Shown: positions 1 through 5,564 of the stretch, piece by piece
How the letters are laid out: each line of letters opens with the position of its first letter
How positions within the stretch are numbered: the stretch's first letter is position 1
Source: DATKMG01 sp035541995
GTDB lineage: Bacteria > Acidobacteriota > Terriglobia > Versatilivoradales > Versatilivoraceae
DNA length: 6,696 nt
NCBI GenBank assembly: GCA_035541995.1
Contig: DATKMG010000254.1
Location: forward strand, 1-6,696
Direction: 5' to 3'
Position numbers and translations under genes: made by a program
The notes under the pieces: model-generated
What the model saw: only the letters and a program-made list of their open reading frames with translations
What the model was told of the DNA's origin: nothing
Database searches by the model: none

Positions 1-374
1 GGCTGATATATTCGGAGTCGGGCCTGGTGGAGGAAGGATGCATTTTCACGACCCACTTCCCGGATGACGGACCGACGCTGTGGGTGACTACGCTTCACGA
101 CCCTGTGACACGTCGAGTGGAGTTCGTTCGGTTTACTCCCGACGTCAAGATTCTCAAGATGCAACTCCGGGTGGATGAAGCAGGTACAAGCGCGTCCAGC
201 TTAACGATCAAATACACTCTGACTGCCCTCAGTGGGGAAGGGAACAGCCTCGTGGATGGATTGGTCTCCAGTGGCGGCAGCCAATTTGAGAGGCAAATCC
301 ATCGGATTGGAACACTACTGGACTATTTCTTGACCCAAGGGAGGATGTTGATGAAATCGGAGTTCCCCCAATGA
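1..374 (+). CDS. SRPBCC (START-like) family protein, 5' end outside window
   Basis: The frame is open from the first complete codon at base 3 to a TGA at 372-374, giving 123 visible residues. A GTG at base 27 lies mid-domain and is probably not the true start. The strand pattern, with FTTHFPDDGPTLWV followed by a strand carrying VEFVRFTPDVKI, then a long L-R-V-D-E strand and a C-terminal helix ending in LLDYFLTQGRML, is typical of small SRPBCC hydrophobic-pocket proteins (polyketide cyclase / ligand-binding type). This is a family-level call made by eye. The ligand is unknown, and no signal peptide can be judged because the N-terminus is missing. The stop overlaps the start of the following MerR gene (ATGA), so the two are very likely co-transcribed and translationally coupled. 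That fits a small ligand-binding protein made together with its regulator, which is an inference. Confidence 0.7.
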   Translation, partial: LIYSESGLVEEGCIFTTHFPDDGPTLWVTTLHDPVTRRVEFVRFTPDVKILKMQLRVDEAGTSASSLTIKYTLTALSGEGNSLVDGLVSSGGSQFERQIHRIGTLLDYFLTQGRMLMKSEFPQ

Positions 375-907
375 CAAATTCTTCGCTGACAATCGGCCGA
401 CTGGCAAGGCAATTTCGCCTATCTAGAAGTACTCTCCTCTATTACGACTCCATCGGTTTGCTGCGCCCAGCCGGCAGAAGCTCCGCCAACTACCGAGTCT
501 ACACTCCGAGCGACTGCCGCCGTTTGGAGCAGGTTTGTTTTTATCGACAGATGGGGCTTTCTCTGAAAGAGATTGTCAAGGCGCTTCAAACTCCGGAAAA
601 CAAGATCACAGCACTTCTAGAAAAACGATTGGGCGAATTGGACGCGGCGATCCGTTCCCTGCGGGAGCAGCAACATGTGATTCTTCAAGTATTGAAGGAC
701 AAGGCCATCGGGAGGCGGATTCCCGTCATGAACAAGGCTCGCTGGATGTCCCTGCTGCGGGCGGCAGGCCTCGACGAGGAAGGAATGCAGCGCTGGCATC
801 GGGAATTCGAACGCCGTTTTCCTCAATCTCACCAGGAGTTTCTTGAGGGGTTAGGAATTCCCGAAAAGGAAATCCAGGACATTCGTCGGTGGTGTGCGAA
901 AGGCTGA
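371..907 (+). CDS. MerR-family transcriptional regulator
   Basis: This 178-residue protein has an N-terminal winged helix-turn-helix of MerR type. Residues 7-26 form the HTH (TIGRLARQFRLSRSTLLYYD), followed by the canonical turn IGLLRP, the wing around NYRVY (40-44) and the second helical pair FYRQMGLSLKEI (57-68). A coiled dimerisation helix follows at about 76-110. The C-terminal part (about 123-175) has the pattern WMSLLRAAGL, MQRWHREFERRFP, HQEFLEGLGIP, which I recognise as a recurring effector tail in uncharacterised MerR proteins. Cysteines are only at 49, 56 and 175, so the MerR metal-binding cysteine set is absent and a metal sensor is unlikely. The start ATG has GGAG (359-362) eight bases upstream and overlaps the preceding stop as ATGA. 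It probably binds DNA as a dimer and controls its own operon. No spaced MerR operator is visible, because the operon promoter lies outside the window. Confidence 0.92.
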   Translation: MTNSSLTIGRLARQFRLSRSTLLYYDSIGLLRPAGRSSANYRVYTPSDCRRLEQVCFYRQMGLSLKEIVKALQTPENKITALLEKRLGELDAAIRSLREQQHVILQVLKDKAIGRRIPVMNKARWMSLLRAAGLDEEGMQRWHREFERRFPQSHQEFLEGLGIPEKEIQDIRRWCAKG

Positions 908-935
908 AGACAGTTAAATGCTTACCCAAAGGATG

Positions 936-956
936 TCCGAGAACTGATTTTTCGGA
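936..956. terminator. weak hairpin between convergent genes, possible terminator
   Basis: TCCGAGAA (936-943) can pair with TTTTCGGA (949-956) as an 8-bp stem with one G-U pair and a 5-base loop. It lies in the 84-bp gap between the ends of the MerR gene and the oxidoreductase gene, where a shared terminator is expected. No run of T follows on either strand and the stem is only moderately stable, so intrinsic termination is uncertain. A direct repeat ATGTCC (933-938, 957-962) flanks the hairpin. Confidence 0.3.
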
Positions 957-991
957 ATGTCCTCGAAGCCCCATATTCGGCCGTGGTCACA

Positions 992-2317
992 CTAAGCCTT
1001 TAGTGGTTTGTCGCTGACCTTCCACGTATTCTCATCAAAATACAGTACTCTGCCTTGGCGGTACGACATCACCGACATAGAAATGAGTACCTGTGCGTGG
1101 GCGGCGGTCTCAACGTCGAGACGTGGTTTCTGGCGACTTCGGACACAATCGAGGAAGTTCCTGACGTGGAGCACCTCATCGTCTTCTTGCTCGATTGGGA
1201 TCTGCCGGTCTTCCTTTCCAAACTTTGAGACATAGTCGTCGTCAATAACTTCCTTTTCGGGCCGGACCGTGATGTGATCGGTCGGCTCCTCAAACATGCC
1301 GTGATCGACCATGATGATGGTGCCAAGGTGTCCCCGAATCAGCCCTGGGATGTGCTGTGAATTGGCCATGGATGAAGTCAACACTACAGAGTGGCCCTTC
1401 TTGTATTCGGCAATGAGATGAAAGGTGTCGGGCACTTCGCGCTTTTCCTCGAAGGCAGGGCCCCCGTAGATGCCGCCTCCGGACGTAACCTTATAGGGGA
1501 ACTGCGGCTCAGGCCAGCAAATGTTAAGCGGCGCGGCGACGTGAAAGAACAGGTCGGTGGCAATGCCGCCCGAGTAGTCCCAGTACTTGCGAAACCGGAA
1601 GAACCGGTCAGGATCCCAGGGGTGCTTGGGTGCTGAGCCCAGCCAGGTCTTCCAATCTATAAAGTCATCCCCTTGCTTATCCGGCCCGGCATTTGGGTCA
1701 AAAGGCCAGTTCCACTCGCCGTCCTTCGTATTCCGATGGTACGATCCCTGACTCATAATCATGTGTCCGATAGCGCCGTCGGCAATGGCTTGTTTGGCTT
1801 TCCACCACTGTTGGGCCGAGGTGGTCTGCGAGCCAACCTGCAACACCCGTTGTGTCGCCTTCACCTTTTCGACGAGCTGATGGGCCTCTTCAATCGTATG
1901 CGTCATTGGCTTTTCAAGGTACACGTCCTTGCCAGCGTCTAACGCTGCCAGAGCGATGGGAGCATGCCAGTGGTCCGGTGTTGCAATGAGGACCGCATCG
2001 ACGTCCTTGCGGGTGAGCACTTCATGATAATCGAGGTATCCGTCGCAGTTGTGCGCCTTCTTGTTCTCGTTCAGGCGCTTCCGGTAAACGTCGCACACCG
2101 CGATGATCTGGGCATTCGCGTCTTTCCCCACCTTTGAGAAGACTTTGGCTACCCACGTCCCACGGCCGCCGACCCCGATCGCCGCAACATTTATTCGGTC
2201 ATTGGCGCCAATGACTCGCCCGCTTTGCCCTGCCCTTAACAACTTGCTTGTCAGCCCCACGCCTGCAGCAATTCCCGCTGCGCTCTTGACAAAATCTCTT
2301 CGATTGACAGTTTTCAT
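992..2317 (-). CDS. Gfo/Idh/MocA-family oxidoreductase with Tat signal
   Basis: This 441-residue protein starts with a twin-arginine leader (NRRDFVK at 5-11, then hydrophobic AAGIAAGVGL), so export of a folded, cofactor-loaded enzyme by the Tat system is likely. The Rossmann fold begins at about 42 with AAIGVGGRG (GxGxxG at 48-53) for NAD(P). The family hallmark EKP follows at 135-137, after DHWHAPIALAALDAGKDVYL. The C-terminal alpha/beta domain contains DWKTWLG and GGIATDLFFH, with D255 and H259 as likely substrate-site residues. The family oxidises or otherwise transforms sugars and polyols using NAD(P); the substrate here is unknown. The GNxYPTHG-type motif that I associate with the GH109 glycosidase branch of this superfamily is not seen. 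The ATG is preceded by GAGG (2325-2328) at 7 bases. The gene appears monocistronic: it faces the MerR gene and has its own promoter 183 bp or less downstream of the kinase gene. Confidence 0.93.
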   Translation of the reverse strand: MKTVNRRDFVKSAAGIAAGVGLTSKLLRAGQSGRVIGANDRINVAAIGVGGRGTWVAKVFSKVGKDANAQIIAVCDVYRKRLNENKKAHNCDGYLDYHEVLTRKDVDAVLIATPDHWHAPIALAALDAGKDVYLEKPMTHTIEEAHQLVEKVKATQRVLQVGSQTTSAQQWWKAKQAIADGAIGHMIMSQGSYHRNTKDGEWNWPFDPNAGPDKQGDDFIDWKTWLGSAPKHPWDPDRFFRFRKYWDYSGGIATDLFFHVAAPLNICWPEPQFPYKVTSGGGIYGGPAFEEKREVPDTFHLIAEYKKGHSVVLTSSMANSQHIPGLIRGHLGTIIMVDHGMFEEPTDHITVRPEKEVIDDDYVSKFGKEDRQIPIEQEDDEVLHVRNFLDCVRSRQKPRLDVETAAHAQVLISMSVMSYRQGRVLYFDENTWKVSDKPLKA

Positions 2318-2345
2318 TATCGGTCCTCACCCTCGTCGTTCTTGA

Positions 2346-2374
2346 GTGCATTGATGCACGTTCCCGGAATGCAT
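2346..2374. promoter_or_regulatory. palindromic operator candidate in the oxidoreductase leader
   Basis: GTGCAT-TG-ATGCAC (2346-2359) is a perfect inverted repeat with 6-bp arms and a 2-bp centre. A second self-complementary copy of the core, ATGCAT, sits at 2369-2374 around the predicted transcription start. Three related ATGCA-type half-sites within 29 bp, just downstream of a good promoter, look like a repressor operator, for example for a LacI- or GntR-type sugar regulator. The regulator is unknown, and a leader RNA hairpin is an alternative. Confidence 0.45.
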
Positions 2375-2382
2375 CGGCGGAT

Positions 2383-2411
2383 ACTATATTCCAGGTATCT
2401 GCGGGGGTCAA
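2383..2411 (-). promoter_or_regulatory. sigma70-like promoter of the oxidoreductase gene
   Basis: Read on the minus strand, TTGACC (2406-2411, five of six matches to TTGACA) and TATAGT (2383-2388, five of six to TATAAT) are separated by exactly 17 bp (2389-2405). The expected start of transcription is near 2376, giving a leader of about 58 bases before the ATG at 2317. The match is strong for a sequence-only call. It lies in the gap after the kinase gene, so the oxidoreductase need not depend on read-through from the signalling cluster. Confidence 0.75.
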
Positions 2412-2500
2412 TCTGTTGATAGGGATGGCGCACGATCCTCGACTTTTCGAAAACCAAACTTGAAATGAGTGATCGAAGCGAGTAGTTGGAGCAGAATCCG

Positions 2501-4093
2501 TTATCTCAATTCCAGATTGAGGTCGTCACCAGGAGGACCGAAGTTAATCTGTAGCGTTTTCGTTTCCCCTGTCTCCCATTCTCCTTCGACTTCGCGGGTC
2601 TGATTGAATCCAGCCGGCCCGGACACAACTTGTACGCGAATGACGTGTATTCCGGCCGCGATAGCGTGACTGTTCAAGAAGCTTCCCTGGGCCTTCTTGA
2701 GGAAAACCAGTTGCCTCTTGACTGTTCCGGTTAGCCTCCCTTCATAAGTCAGAACGTTATCTACCCATACCATCAGCATGCCGGTTCGAAACCGATGCAG
2801 ACAACGAATATTGAGCTGGGTAGTCCTGGGCTGTTCAACAGGCTTTCCGGGCGGGGTCGTCTCTGCCGGTTTTTCGGATCGGGTAAATCCTGCGGTTTTT
2901 CCTGATCGAGCCGGGTCCACAAGCCTGGAGTTCCTGGTCGGCCCCGTACTTTTTGCAACCTTGACTGGCTCAGGACTGCGGAAAGAAGAAAATACAAAAA
3001 AAACAATTGCGGCGGTGACAATCACCAAGCCTCCCAAAGTTATCCAACGCAGGCGCCCTGCCAGGAAGGGCCGTAACCGTCTCCTAAACAGGTTATGAGC
3101 CCAGTCGGAAATCTTAAGCCCTGTAGCAACGAACTTGTGTGGTTGGGGAGGAGGAAGAGGGTACCTGTCAGCACCGTGCAGCGGGATTGACTCGACGGGC
3201 TTCCGAAGAACTGTCTGATCCGTGTCCTCGCCTCGTGTTGGTGCCGACGAGTTACGTTGAGAGCTTGGCGTACGACCCTGGCGCAGGTCTTCGAGGTCTT
3301 CGGCAAACTCCTTGCCACTTTGGTAGCGTTGGGTAGGATTCTTGGCCAGCGCGCGTTCAACCACATAATCGAATCGCGTTCCCAGGGAAGGGTTGAGTCG
3401 GGAGGGAGGTGCAGGATCTTTGTAGGCGATTTTAAATGTGACGGCGCTGGAATTTTCTCCGGTAAAGGGTTTCTCCCCGGCTAGAATCCAATAGAGGATG
3501 ATGCCTAGAGAGAACAGGTCGGAACGGCCATCGACGGGGTTCCCGACTACTTGTTCAGGGGACATGTAAGAAGGAGTCCCGGGAGATTCGCCGGGGAGCG
3601 TGAGTTGGGTCAGCGCCAACTTGGCAATGCCAAAATCCGTGATCTTGGTCCGGCCTTGTGACGTGACAATGATGTTGGCAGGCTTGATGTCCCGGTGAAC
3701 GACCCCTTGAGAATGAGCGTAGTCAAGGGCATCCGCAACTTGTTCGAGCAGGTCGAGAGCCAACTGGATGGGAGGGGCTCCTGACCACTCCCTGATCAGG
3801 CTCTCCAGAGTTCTCCCTTGAATGTACTCCATTACGATGTAGGGTGTTCCGGTACTTTCCTCTTCTCCTACATCGTAAATAGTAACCACGCCGGGATGGG
3901 ATAGCTTTCCTGCTGTGTGGGCTTCCCGAAAGAACCGCTGCCGGTACTCCTCATCTTCTCCGCTGGCACTCAGACGGGTGATGGTTTTGACGGCGACAAT
4001 ACGGTCTATCTTTGGATCGCGGGCACGGAAAACGGTACCCATGGCGCCGTGGCCCAGCACCTCCAAAATCTCATAGCGACCAAGTTGTTCCAC
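2501..4093 (-). CDS. transmembrane Ser/Thr protein kinase (Hanks type)
   Basis: The protein has 530 residues. The kinase domain spans about 7-270: glycine loop GHGAMG (14-19), ATP-anchoring lysine K36 in VAVK, helix-C glutamate E57, catalytic loop HRDIKPAN (133-140), DFG (153-155), and activation segment ending GTPSYMSPE (172-180) with threonines 162, 165 and 173 as possible autophosphorylation sites. All catalytic residues are present and it is an RD kinase. A Pro/Arg-rich linker leads to one membrane helix (about 350-368), preceded by arginines, so the kinase should be cytoplasmic and the C-terminus outside. After a Pro/Lys/Thr-rich stalk, residues 425-530 form a beta-rich domain (MVWVDN, GIHVIRVQVV, GEWETGETKTLQINF) that I cannot assign, presumably a sensor. 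The start is GTG at 4091-4093; no well-spaced Shine-Dalgarno is seen. The frame is open upstream to the FHA stop at 4121-4123, and ATT at 4115-4117 sits 6 bases after AAAAGGAG, so a start there is conceivable. Translational coupling to the FHA gene is likely. Confidence 0.95.
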   Translation of the reverse strand: MEQLGRYEILEVLGHGAMGTVFRARDPKIDRIVAVKTITRLSASGEDEEYRQRFFREAHTAGKLSHPGVVTIYDVGEEESTGTPYIVMEYIQGRTLESLIREWSGAPPIQLALDLLEQVADALDYAHSQGVVHRDIKPANIIVTSQGRTKITDFGIAKLALTQLTLPGESPGTPSYMSPEQVVGNPVDGRSDLFSLGIILYWILAGEKPFTGENSSAVTFKIAYKDPAPPSRLNPSLGTRFDYVVERALAKNPTQRYQSGKEFAEDLEDLRQGRTPSSQRNSSAPTRGEDTDQTVLRKPVESIPLHGADRYPLPPPQPHKFVATGLKISDWAHNLFRRRLRPFLAGRLRWITLGGLVIVTAAIVFFVFSSFRSPEPVKVAKSTGPTRNSRLVDPARSGKTAGFTRSEKPAETTPPGKPVEQPRTTQLNIRCLHRFRTGMLMVWVDNVLTYEGRLTGTVKRQLVFLKKAQGSFLNSHAIAAGIHVIRVQVVSGPAGFNQTREVEGEWETGETKTLQINFGPPGDDLNLELR

Positions 4094-4120
4094 TTTCCCG
4101 GAACCGGTGGAAGAAATCTG

Positions 4121-4684
4121 TCACTCCTTTTCCCTGACGGAAAAAATCAAGGTCGTCGAACCGACACGAAATTCCGACATGTGCTCAAGTTGGCGGGTTT
4201 CGATCTTCTGGTTTTCTACGAAGGTCCCGTTGGTACTTCCCAGATCCACCAGCAAGGCTGTGGGTCCGTGCACTTCGAGGTAGCAGTGCTTGCGTGAAAC
4301 ATCGGAATCCTCTAAGACAATATCCGTTTCGCGCCGGCCCAACAGGACGCTGGGCTTGACAACGGGAAAGACCTTCCCTTTTAAAGGGCCGTCGATGGCC
4401 ACCAGAGAAACCACCTTCCCGCGATCCAACCAGGGTCGGTCGCCGCCCCTGGCGGTAGTGGCATCTATCGGACTTGGAGGGGGAGGGTTCTGAAGCCTCT
4501 TGTTGAATTCGTTCTGGTGATGTGCCAACGTATGGCGAGCGGGCATCTGTCCGATTCCCGGTACAGCTTGACTCAAAAAAGTCTTCCGGCATTTTCTACA
4601 TTGGATCTGCACGTCGCGGGAACCGCCAAGTTGTTTCTCTTCAAGGCCATATTGGGTCTGGCAATGTGGGCATTGGATCATCAT
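4121..4684 (-). CDS. zinc-ribbon and FHA domain protein
   Basis: From the chosen ATG the protein has 187 residues. Residues 1-38 form a small zinc ribbon of the MJ0042 type: CPHC (5-8) and CRKC (29-32) give the four ligands. A Pro-rich, low-complexity linker (about 40-90) leads to an FHA domain (about 92-183) with LLGRRETDIVLEDSDVSRKH (G116, R117; S130, R131, H133) and STNGTFV (N152), the residues that bind phosphothreonine. It is cytoplasmic by appearance, with no signal or membrane segment. The kinase gene follows 27 bases later in the same frame, so it is a likely substrate, adaptor or readout of that kinase. A start at 4726 is possible and adds 14 residues. I prefer 4684 because a strong AAAGGAGG (4699-4706) lies upstream, though 14 bases away, and because the zinc ribbon begins there in its usual position. 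Confidence 0.9.
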   Translation of the reverse strand: MMIQCPHCQTQYGLEEKQLGGSRDVQIQCRKCRKTFLSQAVPGIGQMPARHTLAHHQNEFNKRLQNPPPPSPIDATTARGGDRPWLDRGKVVSLVAIDGPLKGKVFPVVKPSVLLGRRETDIVLEDSDVSRKHCYLEVHGPTALLVDLGSTNGTFVENQKIETRQLEHMSEFRVGSTTLIFSVREKE

Positions 4685-4697
4685 TATTGTTGAGGTT

Positions 4698-4723
4698 CCC
4701 TCCTTTCCGATTCCGTGAATCGG
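4698..4723 (-). promoter_or_regulatory. hairpin joined to the FHA gene Shine-Dalgarno
   Basis: CCGATTC (4707-4713) and GAATCGG (4717-4723) form a perfect 7-bp inverted repeat with a 3-base loop. On the minus-strand transcript it is followed at once by AAAGGAGGG (4698-4706), the ribosome site of the FHA gene. It could be a translational control hairpin or a DNA operator. It supports the shorter FHA start, since a longer reading would run through this structure. The rest of the gap to the PilZ gene (to 4938) shows no convincing promoter: GATAAT on the minus strand (4784-4789) lacks a matching -35 box. Confidence 0.4.
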
Positions 4724-4938
4724 CATTTACCGGGCATGACATTAGGTGAAAACCCCGGGAACAATTTGACCGCTCCGCTCTTGATTATCGTTACCAACTC
4801 AGTGTGCGGAGTATTCTTGCTTTCCCGGCCCTTTTCATAACCAGGCGTCCACGTTCACCAGCGACTCCTCTATCCTCGAATTGGTTTGGTGGTTCTCCGT
4901 AACTTGACGATTAGCCTTTTGGTGATCAGACGACGGGA

Positions 4939-5226
4939 TCAGTCGAATCGTGCTGCCACAAACTGCCTGCCCGAGGGTTCGACTTGAACGCGAACGACCT
5001 TGACACTCGTGGTGTGGAGACGGCCAAAGAGGGAACTGGAGGCAATGGTTATGGTGAGATGAGAATCAACCCAAACAGGGGTTTTGAGGTAAAAGGAAAT
5101 CCCGGATTCGCTAATGTCGTAAGTCTCGGTTTGTTCTGTGAACGATTTTCCTTCCGCATCAAAACATCTAACCAAAAGCTTCGAGTTGTCTCGTGCCCGA
5201 ATGGCACCGCCGCCATGTTTTGGCAC
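4939..5226 (-). CDS. small PilZ-like domain protein
   Basis: This single-domain protein has 95 residues. It shows the PilZ core: a first strand KLLVRCFDAEGKSFTEQT, then YDISESGISFYL with the DxSxxG motif (D37, S39, G42), then strands LTITIA, TTSVKVVRV and a closing RQFVAARF. In PilZ proteins the N-terminal RxxxR and the DxSxxG together hold c-di-GMP. Here the first motif is at best RDNSK (12-16), so binding may be weak or lost. There is no signal or membrane segment. The start is GTG at 5224-5226 with AGGGAG (5235-5240) eight bases upstream, a good ribosome site. It lies first in the minus-strand series PilZ, FHA, kinase, with a 254-bp gap to the FHA start, so whether it shares their transcript is unsettled. 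The domain call rests on motif and strand pattern only. Confidence 0.78.
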   Translation of the reverse strand: MPKHGGGAIRARDNSKLLVRCFDAEGKSFTEQTETYDISESGISFYLKTPVWVDSHLTITIASSSLFGRLHTTSVKVVRVQVEPSGRQFVAARFD

Positions 5227-5358
5227 TGATGTTTCTCCCTATCAGAAAGTCCGCCCCTGATCCAGTTAATCGACAAAAGTCGGACCCGAGTTTAATAGTT
5301 CGGTGTCCACATTGGGGATACAGGCACAAAGCTGAGATTCGCGTCAATTGGTCAATAG

Positions 5359-5387
5359 ATTCTCCGACCCCGACTTTTCCGGAGAAT
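5359..5387. repeat. 8-bp perfect inverted repeat with 13-bp spacer
   Basis: ATTCTCCG (5359-5366) and CGGAGAAT (5380-5387) are exact reverse complements. They sit in the middle of the divergent region, next to minus-strand TTGAC boxes. They could be an operator for a dimeric regulator or a leader hairpin. A terminator is unlikely because no T run follows on either strand and no gene ends nearby. Confidence 0.45.
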
Positions 5388-5524
5388 TGCCAGGAGTTGC
5401 CGTTTCTAGAGGTTGCCAATCCCGGTAACTGAGGCCAATTATGGTGTCGAATAGAACATCAGTTCCTGGCAAAGCAGGGTCCCGGCGTCGAACCCGAACT
5501 CCCGGTCCTTCCCTCCGACCACAA

Positions 5525-5543
5525 CGCGGGGTATAATCCCGCG
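5525..5543 (+). promoter_or_regulatory. TATAAT promoter element within a GC palindrome, GH20 gene
   Basis: A perfect -10 box TATAAT lies at 5532-5537. It is enclosed by CGCGGG (5525-5530) and CCCGCG (5538-5543), which are exact reverse complements. The expected transcription start is about 5544, about 20 bases before the ATG and just ahead of the AGGAGG ribosome site (5550-5555). The -35 position at 17 bp spacing (TTCCCT, 5509-5514) is a poor match, so an activator or an alternative sigma factor may be needed. The symmetric arms would suit a repressor that covers the -10 box. Confidence 0.55.
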
Positions 5544-5564
5544 CGTTCGAGGAGGACAAGGAAA

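Larger units (their letters stand above)
5227..5564. other. divergent intergenic region between PilZ and GH20 genes
   Basis: This 338-bp stretch must hold the promoters of both the PilZ gene (leftward) and the GH20 gene (rightward). On the right edge there is a TATAAT box inside a palindrome. In the middle there is an 8-bp inverted repeat. Leftward, TTGACC (5350-5355) and TTGACG (5342-5347) are present as -35-like boxes on the minus strand, but no good -10 box follows at 16-18 bp, so the PilZ promoter is not assigned. A pair of direct GTCAAT repeats (5343-5348, 5351-5356) overlaps these boxes. Short open frames here lack ribosome sites and recognisable products. Confidence 0.6.

Noticed and set aside
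992..2317. Assignment of the oxidoreductase as a GH109-type glycosidase
   Set aside because: The characteristic GNxYPTHG-like motif of that branch is absent and the region reads GGIATDLFFH, so only the general family is named.
2444..2453. TTTTCGAAAA palindrome after the kinase stop, considered as a terminator
   Set aside because: The stem is AT-rich and too short with no loop or following T run, so no terminator can be supported for the kinase gene.
3917..4297. Plus-strand 126-codon frame across the kinase/FHA junction
   Set aside because: It is antisense to two firmly identified domains, and no ribosome site or recognisable product is seen.
4829..4941. Minus-strand open frames without starts in the gap after the PilZ stop
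   Set aside because: About 25-45 codons each, with no start codon at a ribosome site and no recognisable protein. Possible remnants, but chance is sufficient.
5168..5419. Minus-strand 83-codon frame starting at TTG with several cysteines
   Set aside because: It has no ribosome site, overlaps the well-supported PilZ gene in another frame and has no recognisable domain.
5480..5550. tRNA-like look: GTCGAAC, then a 6-bp stem with a 7-base loop (CGCGGG-GTATAAT-CCCGCG) resembling an anticodon arm
   Set aside because: No D-arm, no paired T-arm and no acceptor stem can be built on either strand. The loop is better explained as a -10 box.
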